The translations under genes and the position numbers were made by a program. From positions 1 to 64,000 of the forward strand of contig JANJXF010000077.1 of NCBI GenBank assembly GCA_024709165.1: a stretch of DNA of 64,000 bases. The letters are read 5' to 3'. Shown here piece by piece: positions 31,998 through 40,241 of the stretch. The stretch is from Thiobacillus sp. (GTDB lineage Bacteria; Pseudomonadota; Gammaproteobacteria; Burkholderiales; Thiobacillaceae). The stretch's first letter is position 1, and the number at the start of each line of letters is the position of its first letter. Below the pieces are notes generated by a model. That model saw only the letters and a program-made list of their open reading frames with translations. It did not search any database and was not told the origin of the DNA.

Positions 31998-34499
31998 ATG
32001 TCCGCCAAAACATCCGAAGAACTCTGCACACTTTCCGCCTGTCCGTTTTCGCTGAAACCGCTGCCGGCGGACACCGAGGCCCTGCGTCGCGATTTCGAGC
32101 GTTACCAGTATTACCATCTGGGCCGCCCGTACGGCTCCCCGCCGCTGTACACCTACCATGCGCTCGCCTGGTCCCTGCGCGACCGCATCATGTCCGACTG
32201 GATGAACACCTACACCGGGCGCGACCAGCCGGGCCGCCGCCGCGCCTACTACCTGTCGCTCGAATTCCTCATCGGTCGTGCACTGGGCAACCATGTCCTG
32301 AATCTCGACCTCGACGCCCCGACGCGCGAAGCGCTGCAAAGCTTCAGCCACACGCTGGAAGATGTCGTCGAGCAGGAGCCGGACGCCGGCCTCGGCAACG
32401 GCGGCCTCGGCCGCCTGGCCGCCTGTTTCATGGACAGCTGCGCCACCCTCAAGCTGCCGGTCATGGGCTATGGCATCCGTTATGAATACGGCATGTTCGG
32501 CCAGCGCATCGAGAACGGCTACCAGAAGGAAGAACCCGATCACTGGCTGCGTGCGGGCAATCCGTGGGAAGTCGAGCGCTCCGAGTTCACCTGCCGAGTG
32601 CACTTCGGCGGGCGCGTCGAGCATTTCCGCGACCCCGCCGGCATCCCGCGCGCGCGCTGGATCGACACCGACGACGTGCTGGCCATTCCGTTCGACATGC
32701 CGATCACCGGCTACCGCAACCGCGCGGTCAACACCCTGCGTCTGTGGAAGGCCGCCGCCACCGACGAATTCAACTTCGACGAATTCAGTGCCGGCAGTTA
32801 TGGCGAGGCCGTACAGGCGAAGAACGAGGCCGAGCACATCTCGATGGTGCTCTACCCCAACGACAGCAGCGAAAACGGGCGCGAACTGCGCCTGCGTCAG
32901 CAGTATTTCCTTGCTTCTGCAAGTCTGCAGGACGTCATCCGCCAGTGGCGTGCGGCCGACAACAGCGATCTGGCGAAGTTCGCCGAACACAACGTGTTCC
33001 AGATGAACGACACCCATCCCTCCATAGCCGTCGCCGAGCTGATGCGCCTGCTGCTCGACCAGGAACGCCTCACCTGGGACCAGGCGTGGGCCATCACGCG
33101 CAACTGCATGGCCTACACCAACCACACCTTGCTGCCCGAAGCGCTGGAAAAATGGCCCGTCTCCCTGTTCGAGCGGCTGCTGCCGCGTCTTCTGGAGATC
33201 ATCTACGAGATCAACGGTGCCTTGCTGCGCGAAGTTGCCACCCGCTGGCCCGGCGACATCGACCGTCGGCGCCGCATGTCGCTCATCGAGGAAGGCGAGG
33301 TACGGCAGGTGCGCATGGCCTGGCTCGCCATCGTTGGCAGCTTTTCCGTAAACGGTGTTGCCGCCCTGCATTCGCGCCTGCTGCGTGAAGGGCTGTTCCG
33401 CGACTTCTACGAACTATGGCCCGAGAAATTCAACAACAAGACCAACGGCGTCACCCCGCGCCGCTGGCTCGCGTACGCCAACCCCGGTCTTTCCGCGCTC
33501 ATCACCCGCGAGATCGGCGATGGCTGGGTCGCCGATCTCGCCCAGCTCTCGCGCCTGCGGCCCCTCGCCGAGGCCGGACACGAGGCCTTCCAGGCCGAAT
33601 GGCGCGCGGCCAGGCGTGCCAACAAGGTCCGTCTGGCCGCGCTGGTCAGGACTGAATGCGGTATCGAATTCAATCCCGATGCCCTGTTCGACGTGCAGGT
33701 CAAACGCATCCACGAATACAAGCGGCAGCTCCTCAACATTCTGCACGTCATCCACCTGTACAACCGCATCAACCAGCACCGCCTCGACGGCTGGGTCGAC
33801 CGCTGCGTTCTCATCGGCGGCAAGGCCGCGCCCGGCTACCTCATGGCCAAACGCATCATCAAACTCATTACCAGCGTCGCCGATGTCGTCAACAAGGACC
33901 CCGACGTCGGCGGCCGGTTACGCGTCGCCTTCCTGCCCAATTACCGCGTCACCAGCATGGAAATCATCGCGCCCGCCACCGATCTGTCCGAGCAGGTTTC
34001 CACCGCAGGCAAGGAAGCCTCCGGCACCGGCAACATGAAATTCATGATGAACGGCGCCGTCACCATCGGCACCTACGACGGCGCCAACATCGAAATCCTC
34101 GAGACGGTGGGCGAGGACAACTTCTTCCTCTTCGGCCTGCGCGCGGAGGAAATTGAGGAGCTGCGTCCGGACTACAATCCGCAGGCCTTCATCGACAGCG
34201 ATCCTGACCTGCGCGATGTCGTCGGGCTGCTGCAATCCGACCATTTCAGCCTGTGCGAACCCGGCATCTTTCAGCCCATTCTCGATGCCATGCTGGACCC
34301 GAACGATCCCTGGATGACGCTGGCCGACTTCCGCAGTTACGTCGATGCGCAAAATCGCGTCGAGCAGGCCTGGCGCAATCCTGCCGGATGGACCCGCATG
34401 AGCATCCTGAATACTGCGTCGAGTGGCTATTTCTCCACCGACCGCACCATGCGGGAGTACAACGACGAGATATGGAAGCTGGTTGCGAACGGGGGGTGA
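31998..34499 (+). CDS. glgP: Glycogen phosphorylase
   Basis: 833 aa from ATG 31998; RRAYYLSLEFLIGRALGNH..., KVSTAGKEASGTGNMKFMMNGA-like motif (EQVSTAGKEASGTGNMKFMMNGAVTIGTYDGANIEI). Confidence 0.96.
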   Translation: MSAKTSEELCTLSACPFSLKPLPADTEALRRDFERYQYYHLGRPYGSPPLYTYHALAWSLRDRIMSDWMNTYTGRDQPGRRRAYYLSLEFLIGRALGNHVLNLDLDAPTREALQSFSHTLEDVVEQEPDAGLGNGGLGRLAACFMDSCATLKLPVMGYGIRYEYGMFGQRIENGYQKEEPDHWLRAGNPWEVERSEFTCRVHFGGRVEHFRDPAGIPRARWIDTDDVLAIPFDMPITGYRNRAVNTLRLWKAAATDEFNFDEFSAGSYGEAVQAKNEAEHISMVLYPNDSSENGRELRLRQQYFLASASLQDVIRQWRAADNSDLAKFAEHNVFQMNDTHPSIAVAELMRLLLDQERLTWDQAWAITRNCMAYTNHTLLPEALEKWPVSLFERLLPRLLEIIYEINGALLREVATRWPGDIDRRRRMSLIEEGEVRQVRMAWLAIVGSFSVNGVAALHSRLLREGLFRDFYELWPEKFNNKTNGVTPRRWLAYANPGLSALITREIGDGWVADLAQLSRLRPLAEAGHEAFQAEWRAARRANKVRLAALVRTECGIEFNPDALFDVQVKRIHEYKRQLLNILHVIHLYNRINQHRLDGWVDRCVLIGGKAAPGYLMAKRIIKLITSVADVVNKDPDVGGRLRVAFLPNYRVTSMEIIAPATDLSEQVSTAGKEASGTGNMKFMMNGAVTIGTYDGANIEILETVGEDNFFLFGLRAEEIEELRPDYNPQAFIDSDPDLRDVVGLLQSDHFSLCEPGIFQPILDAMLDPNDPWMTLADFRSYVDAQNRVEQAWRNPAGWTRMSILNTASSGYFSTDRTMREYNDEIWKLVANGG

Positions 34500-34867
34500 G
34501 GAATACGACGGACTTTCCGTTCTTCCCTGCCCGGGTCCTGGAGGGCGGCGCAACATGGGACACCTGCGCAAAACGCCGCCGGCAAGTGCGGCGTCACCGC
34601 CGCCACCACGGCGTGTACGGACTGCGGACTGTATGGCAGCCAGCAGAACGACATATGGGGTGACGGGCCGAATGGCGCCGGCTTCAAGGCGCTCCGCGCA
34701 TCGAAAGCGTTCGTCGCAACAGGACAACGGCAGCACGAAGATACCAGTGGCCGCTCGTCAGGTGTCGCGTTTTTCGGTATATCATGAAAACCTAATATAT
34801 TGCGTTCCACAAGTTTCGGTATCCGGCTCTTGGGCCTTTCGTTTTCGTTCTCTATCTGGAGTCTTCC

Positions 34868-36214
34868 ATGCAGATCAAACCCCTTCTGGTCGCCGTGACG
34901 ACCGTGCTTGCTGGCCTGTCTGCGCCGGCGGGTGCCCAGCTTCTCCCCCCTGTGCTGCCGGTCCCGGCAGGTACGCCGCAATCGGCTGATCAGTGGATGA
35001 ACCGCATGATGGATTTCACGCAGAATGCGTCGGCCTTCAAGGACCCGGCCGCGTTCGCGGCGTGGACCAACGCGATGACCGATCCGGCGATGGCCACTGC
35101 CATGGCCAGTCATCTGATGGAGCCGGGCAACCTGCTGCGCGCGATGACCACGATGATGCAGCCGGGCACGACGGCCAACTACATGCAGTTCCTCGACCCC
35201 AATATCTATCTGCGCTGGGGCGGGGCGATGATGAATCCGATGTGGTACACGCAGATGGCGCTGAACATGGCCGATCCCGGCAAGATGATGCGCTGGATGC
35301 TGCTGCCGATGGACCCCAAGGTGTGGAAGCTGGGGATGCAGATGATGGATCCCAACCTCTACGTGAAGTGGATGATGACGCCGACCGATCCGCGCGCGAT
35401 GGCGCTGATGTTCGCGCCGATGAACCCGCAGCTCTACGGCAGCATGCTGGGTGGGGCGTTGAATCCGCAGCTGGTCGGCGGGCCGAACTCGACCTGGGGC
35501 ACCTTCATGTACCCGGCGCAGCCGGTGGTGCAGGTGCAGGGCCATGCGCCGGTGGCCAGCCCGATCAACGTATGGGACCCGAGCACCTGGTTCAGCATGC
35601 TCAACATGTTCGGCATCAATCCTTCGGGCGGAACGGCCGGGACGGGTGCGACGACATCGTTCTTCCCCACCTTCGGCAGCGGCCCCAACCCCTATCTGCC
35701 GGCACCGCAGCCCGCGCAACCGTCCGCCGCTGCGGCACCCGTCGCCGTGCCGGCAGTCGCTCCGGCGCCTGCGGTTGCCCCCGCAGTGGCCCCCGCACCC
35801 GCCGGATTCGCGGTCCAGGCGGGCGCGCCGTCGACCCTGAGTCTCGGCGGTGATGCCCTGTTCAAGACGGGCAAGTCGTCCATCAAGGACCTGACCCCGG
35901 AAGGGCGCGCAAAACTCGACGATCTGGTTGCGAAGATCAAGGCATTCGGCGCGATCGACAGCATCAAGGTCACCGGCCATGCCGACAAGATGGGCAAGGC
36001 GTCCAGCAACAAAAAGCTGTCGCTGACGCGCGCGAAGGCGGTGACTGCCTATCTCAAGTCCAAGGGCGTGAAGGCCAAGACCTTTGCCACGGCGGGCGTG
36101 GGCGACACCCAGCCGGTCGTCGACTGCGACATGAAGCTGGCGAAGGATGCGCTGAAGGCGTGCCTCGCGCCCAACCGCCGGGTGGACATCGAGGTCGCCG
36201 GCGCGAAGAAATAA
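34868..36214 (+). CDS. OmpA-family protein with Met-rich tandem-repeat N-terminal domain
   Basis: 448 aa; signal peptide MQIKPLLVAVTTVLAGLSAPAGAQ; C-terminal OmpA motif NKKLSLTRAKAVTAYLKSKGV...CLAPNRRVDIEV; repeats of ~13 aa anchored on [DNEQ]P. Confidence 0.88.
   Translation: MQIKPLLVAVTTVLAGLSAPAGAQLLPPVLPVPAGTPQSADQWMNRMMDFTQNASAFKDPAAFAAWTNAMTDPAMATAMASHLMEPGNLLRAMTTMMQPGTTANYMQFLDPNIYLRWGGAMMNPMWYTQMALNMADPGKMMRWMLLPMDPKVWKLGMQMMDPNLYVKWMMTPTDPRAMALMFAPMNPQLYGSMLGGALNPQLVGGPNSTWGTFMYPAQPVVQVQGHAPVASPINVWDPSTWFSMLNMFGINPSGGTAGTGATTSFFPTFGSGPNPYLPAPQPAQPSAAAAPVAVPAVAPAPAVAPAVAPAPAGFAVQAGAPSTLSLGGDALFKTGKSSIKDLTPEGRAKLDDLVAKIKAFGAIDSIKVTGHADKMGKASSNKKLSLTRAKAVTAYLKSKGVKAKTFATAGVGDTQPVVDCDMKLAKDALKACLAPNRRVDIEVAGAKK
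35039..35484 (+). repeat. Protein-level tandem repeats (~11 units, 12-14 codons) encoding Met-rich [DNEQ]P motifs
   Basis: KDPAAFAAWTNAM/TDPAMATAMASHLM/EPGNLLRAMTTMM/QPGTTANYMQFL/DPNIYLRWGGAMM/NPMWYTQMALNMA/DPGKMMRWMLLPM/DPKVWKLGMQMM/DPNLYVKWMMTPT/DPRAMALMFAPM/NPQLYGSMLGGAL. Confidence 0.85.
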
Positions 36215-36305
36215 GACATCGGGCGGGACGCATTGGGGCGTAACCCGCAAAGCGGAGACGCTGCATTGCTTCATGGCGTCTGCACTTTTCACGGTGCACG
36301 CGGAC

Positions 36306-36340
36306 ATGAAAAAGGCCGGGACGTACCCGGCCTTTTTCAT
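36306..36340. terminator. Bidirectional intrinsic terminator
   Basis: ATGAAAAAGGCCGGG-ACGTA-CCCGGCCTTTTTCAT: 15 bp perfect palindrome with A/T flanks between convergent genes. Confidence 0.9.
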
Positions 36341-36352
36341 GGATAAAGCGGA

Positions 36353-36733
36353 TCAGGCGGCCTGTACGGGGATTGCCTGGCGCGTATCGAGGATACGGTT
36401 GTCCGCATCCACGTATACCAGGTCCGGCGCGTAGCGCGCCAGTTCCAGCTCGTTGTAGGTGGCGTAGGTGGCGATGATCACGAGATCGCCCGGCCTGGCC
36501 TTGTGCGCGGCCGCGCCATTTACCGAGATGATCCCCGAATCGCGCGCCGCGCGGATGGCGTAGGTGGTGAAGCGCTCGCCATTGCTGACGTTGTAGATCT
36601 GGATCTGCTCGAACTCGTGGATGCCGGCCGCGTCCAGCAGGGTCTCGTCGATCGCGCAGGAACCTTCGTAATGCAGCTCCGAATGGGTGACGGTGGCCCG
36701 GTGCAGCTTGGACTTGAGCATCGTTCTCTGCAT
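36353..36733 (-). CDS. panD: Aspartate 1-decarboxylase
   Basis: [38 protein letters not shown]: pyruvoyl GS site intact. Confidence 0.97.
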   Translation of the reverse strand: MQRTMLKSKLHRATVTHSELHYEGSCAIDETLLDAAGIHEFEQIQIYNVSNGERFTTYAIRAARDSGIISVNGAAAHKARPGDLVIIATYATYNELELARYAPDLVYVDADNRILDTRQAIPVQAA

Positions 36734-36960
36734 GACGGTGCCCTCAGGGAATTGCGAAAAAGGATCGACATTATACTCCCCTTCGACCTGCAAACCCCGT
36801 GGACGGTTCAATCGTGGGGGGTCGCCTGCGGGGTGGCGCGGCGTCACGTGGCCGGCGGGTTCAAGTTGCGGCGATCCACGCCGATTATCCTTTCAGGGGC
36901 CTTGGGGGCCTTGCGGACGGTCGCGACTGCGCGGCCCGGCATGACGCGGCTGGAGACGAT

Positions 36961-37794
36961 ATGGCGCAGCAGCAAAAAACACTGGATGATTGGCTGGCCT
37001 TTCTGGGCGCGGCCGATATCCCCGCGCTCCGGCATACCGCGCGCGAGCTGGGGCGGCTGCATGCCGACGAGGCACGCTTCACCGCCCGTGCCGTCGCGGA
37101 TGTGGTGACCGACGATCCCTTGATGACGCTCAAGCTCCTGCGCCATCTGCAACGTCACAAGCTTCGTCGGCAGGAATACGAACTGGTTGATGTCAGGCAG
37201 GTGCTTCTGATGATGGGGCTGGACGCCTTCCTGCGCGACGTGCCGGCCTCGCCGCTGGTGGAGGAGATGCTGCATGCCCACCTGGATGCGCTGGTGCAGC
37301 TGCTGCAGACTGTGCGGCGTGCCCAGCGCGCGGCGTATTACGCTTACGACTGGGCGTTGCGGCTGCACGATCTACATGCGGAAGAGGTCTACGTTTCGGC
37401 GCTGCTCACCCATGCCTCGGAGATGCTGATGTGGTGTTTCAACCCCGGCCCGATGCTGGAGATACGCAGCCGCCAGCGCGCCGATGCCGCGTTGCGCAGT
37501 GCGGATGCGCAGCGCCAGGTACTCGGCTTCACCGGCATGGAATTCCAGCGTCGCCTGACGCTCGACTGGGGGCTGCCCGAATTGTTGCAGAATTTGACCG
37601 ATCCCATGCTGGCGCGGTCGAGCCGGGTGCGCAACGTGATGCTTGCGGTGAATCTGGCGCGCCACTCGGCACAGGGCTGGGACGACGCCGCGCTGCCCGA
37701 CGACTACCGTGCGATCGGCGAACTGCTGCGCATGGATCCGGAGGAGGCGCAGCGTCTGGTGCGCCGGTTGCCGGCCGCCGACGCTCCGCCGTGA
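36961..37794 (+). CDS. HDOD-type signalling protein
   Basis: 277 aa; VADVVTDDPLMTLKLLRHLQRHKLRRQEYELVDVRQVLLMMGLDAFLRDV characteristic of HDOD N-region. Confidence 0.7.
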   Translation: MAQQQKTLDDWLAFLGAADIPALRHTARELGRLHADEARFTARAVADVVTDDPLMTLKLLRHLQRHKLRRQEYELVDVRQVLLMMGLDAFLRDVPASPLVEEMLHAHLDALVQLLQTVRRAQRAAYYAYDWALRLHDLHAEEVYVSALLTHASEMLMWCFNPGPMLEIRSRQRADAALRSADAQRQVLGFTGMEFQRRLTLDWGLPELLQNLTDPMLARSSRVRNVMLAVNLARHSAQGWDDAALPDDYRAIGELLRMDPEEAQRLVRRLPAADAPP

Positions 37795-37806
37795 CGGATG
37801 CCGGCT

Positions 37807-38628
37807 TCAGGCGGGTCTGGGTGCGACGATCTTTTCCACCAGGGCGGCGAGGCGGGTGATCGCCTGCGCCGCGGGACAGCCGGGTTTTGCCAGCAGCAGC
37901 AGCTGGCGGCGCATGATCGCCTGACGCACTTCCGGATCGGACGGAATCTCGCCCATCGACTGCAGCCGGATCTCGCGTCCGGTTTCGCTGGTGACGAAAC
38001 GGTCGAGCACCTGCTGCAGCTGTGTGGCGATGGTCTGCCCCGCGCCGGCCCGCGCGGCCTGGTTGACCACCAGGCGCACGAGCTGGCGCTGCTGCTGGCC
38101 TGCGAGCACCTTCACGGTGGCGTAGGCGTCGGTCAGCGAGGTCGGTTCCGGCGTCGCCACCATCAGCACTTCCGCGGCGAGCGACACGGCGAACAGCACC
38201 ACGTCCGAAATTCCCGCGCCGGTGTCGAGCAGGACGATGTCGTAGCGCGGCACGACAGCGTAGATGGTGCGCATGAACTCGTCGCGCACTTCCGTGGTCA
38301 GGCGCGAATACTCGACCATGCCGGAGCCTGCCAGCAGCACCGAAAAGCCGCCGGGAGCCTGCAGGATCGCCTCGTCGAGCGCGCACTTGCCGGTGAACAC
38401 GTCGTGCAGTGTCAGCTTGGGATAGAGATTCAGCACGACGTCGAGGTTGGCGAGGCCAAGATCGGCATCGAGTACCAGCACGCGGTGTCCGCGCTGCGCC
38501 AGCGCGGCAGCGAGGTTGGCAGCGACGAAAGTCTTGCCCACGCCGCCCTTGCCGCTGGTGATGGCGATCACCTTGTCGAGCGGCTTGAGCGGTGGCAGAG
38601 CGGCAGGCGTCGGCGAGGCAGCAGTCAT
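37807..38628 (-). CDS. MinD/ParA/FleN-like ATPase
   Basis: 273 aa; KVIAITSGKGGVGKTFVAANLAAALAQRGHRVLVLDADLGLANLDVVL; EPTSLTDAYATVKVL. Confidence 0.9.
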   Translation of the reverse strand: MTAASPTPAALPPLKPLDKVIAITSGKGGVGKTFVAANLAAALAQRGHRVLVLDADLGLANLDVVLNLYPKLTLHDVFTGKCALDEAILQAPGGFSVLLAGSGMVEYSRLTTEVRDEFMRTIYAVVPRYDIVLLDTGAGISDVVLFAVSLAAEVLMVATPEPTSLTDAYATVKVLAGQQQRQLVRLVVNQAARAGAGQTIATQLQQVLDRFVTSETGREIRLQSMGEIPSDPEVRQAIMRRQLLLLAKPGCPAAQAITRLAALVEKIVAPRPA

Positions 38629-39383
38629 GGTTTTCCTTGGGATGCGACGGCTGGCGCGGATTCGGCTTCGTTGCCGAAGTGTTCGAACAGCAAGCCCTTT
38701 TCCTCTGCACTGACCGAAACCTGGCGCGGCAGGTCGATGGCGCAGCGGTTGCGGCCGCCACGCTTGGCACGATAGAGCTGCAGATCGGCGCGTTCGAGCC
38801 AGAGCTCCGTGGTGGAGCGGATCCACTCGGGGGCGAATGCGCCGCCGATGCTGATCGTGACGTGCAGGTCGAGTACCGGCGAGGCGGCAATGGCGAGCGC
38901 CTCGATCGCGCGCCGGATGCGTTCGGCCACCTTCTCCCCGTAAAGCGGCCGGCAGTTCGGCAGCAGGATGGAAAACTCCTCGCCGCCGTGGCGTGCGACG
39001 GTATCCATCGGTCGCACGCAGTGGGTCAGGCATGCGGCGACGGCCCGTAACACTTCGTCGCCGGCCTGGTGGCCGTGGGTGTCGTTGATTGTCTTGAAGT
39101 GGTCGATGTCGAGCAGCAACAGCAGCACCGAGTCGCCCGAGCGCGCGACGGTTTCGATCGCGCGTTCGAGCAGGGCACGGAAATGGCGGCGGTTGGCCAG
39201 GCCGGTGAGCGGGTCGCGCGCTGAAAGCTCGCACAGGCCGTCGATCACGCGCTGCAGGTAGGCGGTCGGCGACTCGTCAGGCGCGGGCGTACTGTCCTGC
39301 ACGGTGTGACTCAACAGGGCGCACGCGTCGTCGAGCCGCAGTGCGTCAAGGTCGATCGATGCGGAAGGGGCGCGTGGGGCCAC
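38625..39383 (-). CDS. GGDEF-domain diguanylate cyclase
   Basis: 252 aa; RDPLTGLANRRHF, LLDIDHFKTINDTHGHQAGDEVL, I-site RPMD then ARHGGEEF. Confidence 0.93.
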   Translation of the reverse strand: MAPRAPSASIDLDALRLDDACALLSHTVQDSTPAPDESPTAYLQRVIDGLCELSARDPLTGLANRRHFRALLERAIETVARSGDSVLLLLLDIDHFKTINDTHGHQAGDEVLRAVAACLTHCVRPMDTVARHGGEEFSILLPNCRPLYGEKVAERIRRAIEALAIAASPVLDLHVTISIGGAFAPEWIRSTTELWLERADLQLYRAKRGGRNRCAIDLPRQVSVSAEEKGLLFEHFGNEAESAPAVASQGKP

Positions 39384-39472
39384 AGAAAATGGGCGGTCGG
39401 GTAGGTGTCGTCACGGCGTCCCCTTTGCGGGGTGCGCCGGCATTGCGACAGAGTATGCGGGGGAATGTGTGG

Positions 39473-39529
39473 CGGATCAAGCACCCGCACCAACTCAGCA
39501 CCCGTAACAACTGCCCGTGGCTTGATCCG
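39473..39529. repeat. Inverted repeat CGGATCAAGC ... GCTTGATCCG with internal direct repeats
   Basis: 10 bp perfect arms 39473-39482 / 39520-39529; AGCACCCG occurs twice in the loop. Confidence 0.55.
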
Positions 39530-39689
39530 GCAGGCAGGGCGCAACCGGGAGAAGCAACGAACTGCCGACCGTTTCCATCACCCTTCACGGGAAACAGAGC
39601 GTTGGATACCCTCGCGCCCCGTCGCCGACCAGCCTGGCGAGGACTGCCGGACTGAAGCCCGATTGGACGGCCAGATGGGCGGCCCCGGC

Positions 39690-40061
39690 TCAGGCGGCGC
39701 TGCCAAAGCTCCTGTCGATCGCGTTTGCCGGCGCGATGAGCCCGCCGAGGCGGCTGATCTGCGCGATGGGCCCGCCCGGGAACAGCGTGTAGAGATATTT
39801 CAGGCCACCCTGGTGGTGGAAATGCTCCTCCAGCGCGTCGTGCAGTTCGCGCAGGGTGAGGGTCGTGTCGTCGGCATGGCGGGCGTAATAGCCCTGCATG
39901 GCACGGATTGCGTCCCAGTGGACGTCGGTCAGGGTGAGCCCTTCCTCGCGTGCGGCAGCCATGGCATCCTCCCGGGTCCAGTCGAGCGGGGCCTGCGGAA
40001 AATCCGGGTCGATGTCGCGTTCGCGGGTGAGCTGGTTGATGTCGGTGGAAGTGTGCAGCAT
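39690..40061 (-). CDS. DsrC/TusE-family protein lacking cysteines
   Basis: 123 aa; FPQAPLDWTREDAMAAAREEGLTLTDVHWDAIRAMQGYYARH...LKYLYTLFPGGPIAQISRLGGL; DsrC fold signature but no Cys anywhere. Confidence 0.85.
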   Translation of the reverse strand: MLHTSTDINQLTRERDIDPDFPQAPLDWTREDAMAAAREEGLTLTDVHWDAIRAMQGYYARHADDTTLTLRELHDALEEHFHHQGGLKYLYTLFPGGPIAQISRLGGLIAPANAIDRSFGSAA

Positions 40062-40241
40062 GGTCGTACTCCTTGCAGAAAACGAAGCACCGAAAAGCGC
40101 CGGATGGAGGCTCGCGGCGCACTCCTTACGGTTTTTTACTCTAGGCCAGAACGCCGCGGATTCAAGCGCGCGCAGCCCCCCCTATTGACGCATGGCTGCG
40201 ATGCGCTACGGTGGCGGGATCGATGTGAAGAGAAACCTGCC

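Noticed and set aside
35696-35815. Repetitive GC-rich AVAPAPAVAPAVAPAPA-encoding stretch
   Set aside because: Ordinary Pro/Ala linker between domains of the OmpA-like protein, not a separate element.
39384-39689. Possible cobalamin or c-di-GMP riboswitch in the GGDEF/DsrC-like spacer
   Set aside because: Fragments such as CGGGAAAC were present but no ordered set of conserved riboswitch blocks could be found by eye.
39405-40241. N-terminal extension making an 853 aa cyclase
   Set aside because: Extension overlaps the DsrC-like gene antisense; conserved membrane/HAMP protein begins at ATG 40242.
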